Shown piece by piece: positions 55,891-64,000 of a stretch of 64,000 nucleotides of DNA. The stretch comes from Mangifera indica (Eukaryota; Streptophyta; Magnoliopsida; Sapindales; Anacardiaceae), in the NCBI RefSeq assembly GCF_011075055.1, contig NC_058153.1:9362001-9426000 (forward strand), written 5' to 3'. The notes beneath the pieces were generated by a model. It was not told the origin of the DNA. It worked only from the letters and a program-made list of their open reading frames with translations, and did not search any database. The translations under genes and the position numbers were made by a program. Each line of letters starts with the position of its first letter. Position 1 is the stretch's first letter.

Positions 55891-56771
55891 TTGCACCTAT
55901 ACTCACCTTTTTGAAATTGGTTCACTACTCCCAGGCTTTAGTTCATTTGATCTATCTTGTCTTCCACTCTATCACTTATTCATGATTCTTTGTCTCAGGC
56001 ACTGTTTTTTTTTTTTTCTTTCCTTTACCTTTAACAATGAGAGTCATGTTAAAAAATGAGGAGAGGAACAGAGAGTAACCCATAAAAAAAAAAAAAAAGA
56101 GAGACAAGAAGTTAAAAACAAGAGAGTAATGTCAATGAAAAAAAAAAGAGTAAAGAAACATCATAGAGGAAAATTTGGCAAGAAATATGGTTAAAAAAAA
56201 AATAGAAAATGATGTGGTACTAAAGTCAATTGCAGTAATGCATTCACACAATTTTTGTTTTGGTTAATTTTTCAGTAAAGTTAGTTGTAGTGAAGCTTTC
56301 ACAAAGTTTTTGGTTAAAAAACAGCTTACTTGTTTTTTGGTTTATTTGACTCAAATTACTTGTCAGTAAGTCATTACTTGTTTTGGTCTTTTGGTTTATT
56401 AAATTCTTTTTGTTACTCATTTTTTCCTTCTCTATAAATCATGGTGTGAAAAAAAAAAAAAAGAGTGAAAGAAATAAAGAAAATAAAAAAGAAATAAGAG
56501 AGAGAAAGAAAAGGGGAAAAGAAATAAATTTAAAAAAAGAAAGAAAAAAATTTTAAAAAAGAGAGAAGAAGAAAAATTGAAAGTAAGAAATAAGCAAAGA
56601 CTGAACTATAACCATTGAAGAAATCTAAAGAAGAGTAGAGCATCAAGAAGGGTAACATGTGTTTGGATCTATTAAAGACAAAATATAACTATCGGAGAAA
56701 TTGCAGGAGAATTGATTCTCAAGGATGAACTCAAAGCATCAAAATCAGAGGAGGTTTAACCTGAGGAAGCA
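55891..56771. repeat. Homopurine-rich stretch upstream of the copia-7 3' LTR
   Basis: Contains several A- and GA-rich tracts, longest at about 56446-56600, where the plus strand is almost entirely A and G. No coding signal. Ends with GAGGAAGCA, the polypurine junction to the 3' LTR. Confidence 0.6.
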
Positions 56772-57013
56772 TGTTGGTACTTGTGACAAACAAGACTAAG
56801 ACCGCATGACAATTTGTAAAAACTAGAGGGTCTTGTCGTAATTGTACAAGGGTCTATAAAAACCCACAAAAATCTTAAACATTGGGGTTTGTTTTATTTT
56901 TTAATAAAAAGAATTCTCAGCCGTTTCCAGATTCTTCCATTTTCTCTCTGTGCGTTATCTCTCTTCCTTAGACATTAAGGTTCATTTTTCATGGTTTTTC
57001 GATCTTTCCCACA
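56772..57013 (+). repeat. 3' LTR of copia-7
   Basis: Starts TGTTGGTACTTGTGACAAAC and ends GATCTTTCCCACA (242 bp). Shares with the 5' LTR the order TGTAAAAACTAGA, TATAAAAACCCACAAAAATC, GAATTCTCRGCC, TTCTCTCTGTGCRTT and TTCATTTTTCATGGTTTT. The TATAAAAACC segment (near 56860) is a likely TATA box of the element. Confidence 0.85.
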
Positions 57014-57149
57014 ACTTCTACAATCTTTTAACCAAATTGGAACTTTCCTAATTCTTTTAGAAGATTTCATTCGTTATTGCACATTCTCTGACATTACCTC
57101 CTATTCTAACATAACCTTGTGTTAGGAGAAAGTATACCGTACTCGGAAA

Positions 57150-59500
57150 CCAGTGCTACAACATCTTCCTACAAAGCTCTATCCAATGGTAAACCATGCC
57201 ACTGCACAATATGCATCTCTGTGGCCAGGCCATTGTGTTGAATTGTTCAATACCCCACCACTGTTAGTGGTATTATCTATCGAAGGCCTTGATGCACCAA
57301 GGAAGGTCAGGCCAATGCCCTCTCTAGAACCAAACATAAACATGACTTCAAAGGGACACCTGGAAGACAAGATGAATTTTATACCCTTTTGGTAATTTTA
57401 GCTTGTATGCCATTGTCCCTATCTTCCGTAGAATTTTAAGTAGTCTGTGAAACTTATGCCCAAGCTTAGAATACTCCCTCTACGAACCAAAACCCGATGA
57501 GATAACTGAAGCTTTACATATACCAAATCGTCTTCCCGATGGCTGGTGACGATGATTATCTTCTTAAACCATTTGTTGTTGTGCTTGCAATAAATTGGCT
57601 CGCAACTCCTTCTATAGGTTGTTCATTGTAGCAAGTTCATAATCCACTCCACCTAATTTAAGAGCTTCCACCACATAAGTTTGTATGAAAGTGAGATCAC
57701 TTCCATAGACTAATGTAAATGCAATAGTGCTTATTGAAGTTTATGTTTTAAAACCAATCTTTTTGGCAATATCTGTTCATGTTAAATCATATTTGTACAA
57801 CTACAAGTAGCATCTTATACTTGTAAGTGTATATGTTACATACATGTGTTGGGATAAATTCTTTTAGAATGGTAAAACCATGATAAAAGGATTAACATAT
57901 ATTTGGATCATGAGAACTTTATATGGACATTGATGGTCATTCTAGAAACACTTATAGTACTCTTAGTATTATATAGACCTAAAGCACATATAATACTAAA
58001 AGGCTATCATTATATTGATTGGTCTTACTGAAAGATAATAGATTTCAAGTATTAAGATTGTTTACCATAACAGTCTACAACATATAGGTACATATTAACT
58101 ATATATTCATTAGGCTAACCCAGCAAAGGATCTTATATGGATGGTAACCTCAATATTTTTGAAACAGTTCTTTTAATAGAGAGTGGTTCATATAATTCTT
58201 TTACTTAAAGATCACTTATGCACCTTGTGCTCCAATTGCCCTATTTGGCTCTACTCTAACATAGTTTGTTTGTTAAGGTTATTAATATAGTAATTATTAG
58301 CTATATCAAGAAGAGTATTAGTGTAATAGTAGATTAACAGAGGATTCCTCACTCTCAAGTACATGTATAGTTATCTCACTACACTGTTTGGTTATGGCAA
58401 TGCATTACAAATCCATATTCATGTTTGATCTAATATTAGTTTGATCATTATTCAACTAACTTAATACTAATATAAAGTATAATATGAGGTAAACACTATT
58501 TATTTGTCTTAACCATGATGAAATATCAATTAATATGACAATAAGATGCACAATAATTGTACCAATGAAAGGTTAAAATCAGTCTTTCACTTATTCCCTA
58601 TCACTTAAGCGGTTATGATGTCTCACTAGAGACTACTTATGTTCTCTGGATAAGGGGTTGATTAATTATAGATTAATCATAAGGTTATTCATTACTAATA
58701 TGATAGAAAATCTATAAGTTACACACTATAGAGGGTTATTTTCATGATTGAGAAATCTTAAATTTATTCATATAGTATGAATCACATCCGAATACAGTGA
58801 TTTCAATCTTTATTAATAAGCAAGTCGAATCCAATCTCATGATAAATTCCATACTTAATGTAGTAAATTAAAACGTTAGGATCCAAATGGTAATAAACCA
58901 AAAGTTGAGGGATTTGAATGAAATTATCATGTTTGACCTAGGTTTGACTGCGGTTAAGTGTTTCACATAAATTGAACACTTTTTTCCCATAATTTTATAT
59001 CATTATTGCCCAGCAACCTAATTTTGACATAAGAGAATTTTCTCTCAACTTTTCATACTTTCACTCAACCAATTTCACAATCTAGCAATCGTGTGAGCTC
59101 TTCAACACCTTTATCATTGTTGTGAATATGTGGTTGTCTCTGTGTGGACAAGTAGATGTCATACTATTTTATAAGGATTTGTAAAAGCATTCATCATGAA
59201 GATAAAGACTATAGAGCCTCCAACGAAGGTATGAACAATAACCTTGTATGTAAAATATATACCTTGAATATGAATCCTTAGTCCTAGAGTTTATGGAATC
59301 CCAAACTTGCCTTTGTTTCCACTTCAAAATTTTCTTTTCGGGCGTTTGGGGTTTCTTCAGAAATAGCAGTCATGTGAAAAGAAGTATTGTACAAAAACTC
59401 CACCCACGGTGAGTAATCCACCCATTTCTTAGACTCATCAAGAAAAATTATATTTGTGACATTTCTTTTATGAATTTTAATGATATTTATAAAAGCCACA
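57150..59500 (-). pseudogene. Gypsy integrase C-terminal remnant, split by a solo LTR
   Basis: Read leftward from 59500: ESKKWVDYSPWVEFLYNTSF (59440-59380) is the conserved end of the gypsy integrase core. After the solo LTR (59288-57744) it resumes with VYGSDLTF, KELRANLLQAQQQMV, LVYVKLQ, LGHKFHRLLKILRKIGTMAY and KLKLPKGYKIHLVFQVSL (57720-57370). These are the linker and GPY/F-type C-terminal domain of gypsy integrase. A chromodomain-like tail may lie below 57370 but is too decayed to call. It is a different copy from the gypsy at 26850-47960, since it lies upstream of that element's gag. Confidence 0.75.
57739..59293 (+). mobile_element. Solo LTR with TSD GTTTA
   Basis: GTTTA flanks the insertion at 57739-57743 and 59289-59293. 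The 1,545-bp insertion starts TGTTTTAAAACCAATC, resembling the copia-6 LTR start (TGTTAGAATATGCCC...AAAACCAATC), has no coding sequence, and interrupts gypsy integrase. The right end reads CCTAGA rather than CA, so one terminal base has probably mutated. A solo LTR forms when recombination between the two LTRs removes the interior. Confidence 0.7.
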
Positions 59501-60885
59501 TATATTTATAGACACATTTAAAAGTATCATTTAATCTCGTGACACTATAAATATTAGTGGCAATTATTTTTAATATTGGTATAAACATAAAATAATTATC
59601 ATTAGAAGTTTGACGATATAGTAACCATTAAATTTAATTCTTCTCTAAAAAAAAAAAAAAAGTTAAAATGCACTATAGCAGCGCTTGCAATTTCCATTAA
59701 AACAATGAATCTTTTGATTCAAATTTTATACTTTCATTATTGATAACATAATTACGCAATGTCAAAAACATATATGAGAGTTCAATTTCCTCTAAATTAT
59801 ATATCTAACTAGTTAATTAAAATATTGTCTAATAAAAAAAAAAAACATATAACCCTCAGGCCTATTAAACTCTAAGAATTTATTAAATGTAATTACAAAT
59901 AATCAATCAATTCATATTATATAACCTGACAAAAATAGGGAAGATAAAATTATAAGTAGATGATAGAAAAATAAACTAAAACAAATCAATTTACATTTAT
60001 CATGCATTAATTTTCAAACATTTTATTTATTCATTTTTATATGTTTAAGTAAATCATTATCTGATAAATTAATCAATTCTTATGATAATATCAAAAATTA
60101 CACATTTGCATGTGTAGATTGTTGATAGGTACTCGCTTTGTGTAACTATCAGAAATTAAAAAATCATATAAATGATATATTATTCAATTATCTTATTTGA
60201 GAAAAGTATTATAAGAACTCTTATAAACTCATTACCTGTTCAGTAGTAACAATGAGTTTAAAAATCGGATTGGACTAGTTGGTCTTCCCAATTGAATTGT
60301 CAATTGTTAGTCAAACCAACTTCGGTTCATCTGAAAGTTGTTTTTACAATCAAATCTGATTAAACTGTTTAAACCCTCTAATTAAACAAAGTATAAAACG
60401 GGTTTGGCTTGATTAACATAAAAAATCAATTTTTTATTTCAAAAATTTATTATGAAAACTTATACTCAAGGCTTATTTATCATATCTGAATATATATTAT
60501 CATCAAACTAATTTTTTTTCAATTTTAAATAAATTAAATTATATAATTAATGATAAATTATACAAAAAAATTTTAAATTTATCTTTGAGCAATTAACTAG
60601 TCTAGCCACCAATCAATCAGTTCGACCATTTATTATACCAAATCATTCCCTTTATTGAAATAATATCTGATCCAATTTTAAAAATATTGTTAGAAGTCTC
60701 TTAGTCTTTAATGCTTATTTGATTCCACAACAAAAATAAATAAATGAATAATCTTTGATCTCCAAAGGCTCGAACATTCAATCATGATATAATGATATAA
60801 CAAAAAATATATATATTTAATGCTACCGAAGGAAAGTTTCGATCCACTATCTTGAAATATACAAACATTGAAACATCACAAACTT
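59501..60885. other. AT-rich intergenic DNA
   Basis: No gene or element end is recognised. Long AT-rich stretches with poly-A tracts near 59650 and 59836. Confidence 0.4.
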
Positions 60886-61910
60886 TTTAAAACAGGCCAA
60901 AATACTTATTCCCACCCAAGGTTTGGTCTAAACCCAATTCATATTTATTAACTTTTGAAAATTTAAATATCTATCATTCTATTAAAGATTCTCTATTAGG
61001 ATAAAAACATTATTTAAAAAAAATTTAAAGAGATTAAAATTTTATCTTATTTTCCTTTCTAGTTTAAAAACTTAACATTTTCCCCCACCTCAACTTTTTT
61101 AGTTTTAAAAAGTTACATTTTCCCTTCTAAGATTTATTTTTGTTTCTTACTTTCCAACCACCATCTCTGGTCATCGTCTTTAGCCCAACCTCTCTCCCTC
61201 CCGTCAGCACTCTCTCTCACTCATGATTCATCTGTCTTTTGAAATTCGATCGTTTGGCTTTGTTCTCTCTCATGTTCGTCTGGCTTCGCTCTCTCCATTT
61301 GGTTTGGTTTTGTTTGTCGCTGAATGATTTCTTTTGAAAGTTGTTGTTTGGTTTGGTTTCATTTGTCAATTGGTTTCGTTCAAAATCCAAGAATAAAGAG
61401 CACTGATTTCATTCAAGATGTAGAGATTTCTAAAGGTGCCAAATGATTTCGCATGGACAAAGGAAGACAGAAACAATGATTTGGCTTACTCCCGACAAAG
61501 AAACCAAAGGACCAAACTCCAATGAGAAGAGACGAAAAGATTTCAAACAACAGATGAATTAGGATTGAGAGAGAGCATCGACGGAAAGGAGAGATTGGGC
61601 TAAAGATGAAGGCCAGAGATGGTCGCTAGAAAAGTAAGAAACAAAAATAAACCCTCAAAGGGAAACTATAACTTTTTAAAATTGGAAAAACGGAGTCTGA
61701 AGGGAAATGTTAAGTTTTTAAACTAAGGGAAGGAGAATGAGATAAATTTTTAATTTTTTATATATATTATTATAAATGACATTTTTACCCCTGACTTTAA
61801 TAAAAAATTTTAACAGAAATATAGATATTTAAATTATCAAAAGTTAACCGGTGTAAATTTGGTTTTATACCAATCCTTAGGTGGGAATAAGTCTTTTGAT
61901 GTTTAAAATA
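60886..61910. mobile_element. Foldback MULE with ~350-bp terminal inverted repeats
   Basis: Target duplication TTTAAAACA (60886-60894) and TTTAAAATA (61902-61910), 8 of 9 identical. The element (60895-61901) starts GGCCAAAATACTTATTCCCA and its right end, reverse-complemented, starts CATCAAAAGACTTATTCCCA. Inverted similarity continues through TAACTTTTGA-AATTTAAATATCTAT, TTATTTTTGTTTCTTAC, ACCATCTCTGG, TCTTTAGCCCAA and AATTCATCTG, so each arm is at least 350 bp and together they cover most of the element. No transposase. The loop (about 61260-61540) is rich in TTTGGTTT-type repeats. Confidence 0.82.
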
Positions 61911-63741
61911 AAATATATACCTTGAATCATCACTTCTATGGTCCCCCAACAATTGAAGTCTTTTATGTACTATTTTATACTTTTGTCCTATAGCCCCACT
62001 AATTGAAAATTACATCATTCTACCAACATTCAGATGATAATGTGATATAAAACAAAATTTACCATAATTTAATATAAATCATCATATTCATCAAAGCCTA
62101 TTCATTGAATATGCGGACATTTTTCAACCTGGTGCTACCACAATATTATATAAAAGACTAAGTTTAAAATAAAGCTTACCAATATATATATACACCTAAG
62201 AAAATTGCCCAAACAGGTGAGTGCAAGTTGTATAGGTATCAATCCTATGATAAAAAATAAATGATAGTTTAGAGAAGACATGGGTAGACAAATATAAATT
62301 CATAGGTTGACTAATGAACTTTAATTTAGGAAATTTAATAGATTATGGAGAAGTTTTAGAAAATTTTATTGAGTGTTTTAAAAACAAATAAAATTATATG
62401 TATCTATTTTAAATATACAAATAACTACATACTTGATGTGTATTATTATATAACTGAATAATTTTATTAAGAATAAAATAACACTCAATCACGTAATGAC
62501 ATATATAAATGTATACCCATTTATGTACTTAAAGTGAATACACTTAGTATTACTCTTTAAAAATTTGTAATATTAGGAATTAAATTCGTTACAATCCTTT
62601 TTAAGCTAACTGAGTCTTAAGTTGAATTTCTTCTAACCATAAAATTAGAGAGAAAGAAAAACTAATTGGGTAAAACTAAAAAAAAAAAATCATCATTAAA
62701 ATTTATTATAATGACAATTTATTATAAATGTCACAATTTATTTTAAACTTTATTATTTTCCATAATTTTTAGTGTTTTAAATATAAATACCATAATAAAA
62801 ATGTTATTAAATATTTTTATAATGTAAATTTTATAAATGTCACAATAATTTTATAATTTTTTAATCAATGAATTACATTTTCCCCACCAAAGTTCTAGCC
62901 TTAAAACGCTTTTACACTCTAATTGATATAAATAACATTTTTTAAATCTAAAATTAAACTATTTTAATGAAATAACAATTTTAAGAAGTAAAATTACCAT
63001 TTTATCTCTATTAATTTATTTTCAAAATTACCATAAAACCCTATATTGAAAAAAATTAGAATAACATTTTCAATATTCAAATTATATAAGGAGTTCTTTT
63101 ATTTCTTTTTTCTTTCACTCTTTTTTTCTTCCTCTTCCTCTATATATATATATATATATATATATATCTTTCTCATATAATCTTGTATTAAGAGGTAAAC
63201 TTGATTTTTGAAAACATTGGGGATCTTTTGAGATTTGGTTATTAAAAATTCAAAAAAGGTTTAAGTGTTTTTGAAAATTTTTGAAATATCAATATGTCCC
63301 CTAATAGTTTCAAAAATAATAATTACACTCTAAAAGAATGGGACATAATACAATAAATTATAAGTATAAATATCATATTATAATTATTAAGTTATATAAT
63401 AGTTTCACAATATATGAGGGTTTGAAAAAATTTCTGAAATTGATTTTTGAGTTTTTAAATTTTTTTAAAAGTTAGATTGTCATACTTAAAATGTTCAGAG
63501 AATAATAAAAACCCTTTTTTTAATTTTATTTCTAAATTAATAAATAATAAATTACTATTTTACTCTTATGTCATTAGTTTTTTTCTTTTAAGTATTTGAT
63601 TTTAAATTAAAAGAAGTGTTATTTATGCTAACTAAGAATAAAAAAATGTTTTTTTGAGCAAACATTGGATTAAAAAAATGCTTTCTTTTTTTCGGTTCCT
63701 ATATAGACTTTCCAATAGCTTTTAATTAAATACCATAAAAA
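61911..63741. other. AT-rich intergenic DNA with a dispersed repeat and a microsatellite
   Basis: No gene is recognised. About 62385-62560 is the third copy of the AT-rich repeat also found at 18430-18560 and 25090-25400 (shared AAAATAACACTCAAT). A (TA)n run occupies 63141-63167. Confidence 0.45.
63141..63167. repeat. (TA)n microsatellite
   Basis: About 13 uninterrupted TA units following a CT-rich tract. Confidence 0.9.
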
Positions 63742-63981
63742 TTAATTCCACTTATGATGTATATTTGTGCTTAAGAGTGGCGTAGCTAACAGTAAAGAGG
63801 CTCTTGCCGAAAACCCGTAATGAATTTCATGTCGACCTCCAGGATTACTTAACACCCAGGAGAGAGCGGCAAACTTGTGATGAAGTCCATTATGACCTCC
63901 TCCCAATTTGAGATGGAAGTGGCAAGCTGGGGCTGCAAGAGAGTGCGTGAGCTTGATGACAATTGCGACATTTCCTAACAA
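63742..63981 (-). other. Unidentified ORF at the window edge
   Basis: A 79-codon open frame that remains open to the window edge when the ATG is ignored. It is less AT-rich than its surroundings. The stretch HLKLGGGHNGLHHKF faintly recalls the GGGHxGHNGL motif of bacterial-type peptidyl-tRNA hydrolases, but the rest does not support this. It may be the end of a gene fragment extending past 64000. I do not assign a function. Confidence 0.25.
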
Positions 63982-64000
63982 AATTTCAGACGGCCCATGA

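Larger units (their letters stand above)
50455..57018 (+). mobile_element. Copia-7 retrotransposon, internally deleted
   Basis: Bounded by ACTTT (50455-50459) and ACTTC (57014-57018), a 5-bp target duplication with one change. The two short LTRs are homologous (about 240 bp each without insertions). The interior has a leader with tandem repeats, decayed gag, and an integrase start that breaks off near 55060. RT and RNase H are missing, replaced by other repeat sequence and a purine-rich stretch. A polypurine GAGGAAGC precedes the 3' LTR. Confidence 0.85.

Noticed and set aside
57153..57395. Plus-strand 80-codon ORF as a gene
   Set aside because: The opposite strand carries gypsy integrase residues in order (KLKLPKGYKIHLVFQVSL), so this is antisense noise.

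Overview
This is nuclear DNA from a flowering plant, most likely a eudicot. The evidence is strong AT richness, genes split by GT-AG introns, a xyloglucan endotransglucosylase/hydrolase (XTH) gene, a tyrosine-aminotransferase-type gene fragment, and a dense population of plant transposable elements: Ty1/copia and Ty3/gypsy retroelements, Mutator-like elements (MULEs), CACTA and MITEs. No bacterial or organellar gene organisation is visible.

Only one gene looks intact: the three-exon XTH gene on the minus strand at 48651-49826. A tyrosine-aminotransferase relative (16938-18077, minus) keeps its C-terminal half, including the PLP lysine, but lacks the upstream exons and has a reading-frame problem at its last splice junction. 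Everything else recognisable is mobile-element sequence, mostly decayed.

Layout. 1-8180: part of a MULE with a transposase pseudogene (+) and a convergent DUF1985/Ulp1-protease pseudogene (-), followed by a ~58-bp tandem array and an AT-rich terminal region. 8560-16570: a copia remnant (+), a block with two LTR-like segments in inverted orientation, and a copia remnant (-). 16938-18077: the aminotransferase fragment. 18590-24578: two copia fragments joined head to head inside integrase. 25445-26294: a non-autonomous MULE with a perfect 9-bp target duplication. 26850-47960: one decayed gypsy element (-) split by three nested insertions, each with its own target duplication: an older full-length copia (27225-35623, ACCTT), a young full-length copia (35868-45333, AAGAC) and a CACTA element (46171-47621, TAC). 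48651-49920: XTH gene with promoter. 50460-57013: a copia (+) with a MITE in its 5' LTR and most of pol missing. 57150-59500: gypsy integrase (-) split by a solo LTR (GTTTA). 60895-61901: a long-TIR foldback MULE. 61911-64000: AT-rich DNA with one unidentified partial ORF at the edge.

The most unusual signal is in the 2.1-kb leader of the young copia. Four consecutive hairpins at 39157-39477 have different stems but present almost the same 18-19-nt apical loop (TTAGATCTATTATGTGCG in two of them). This looks like a repeated structured-RNA module. All coordinates and alignments were made by eye; no database search was possible.
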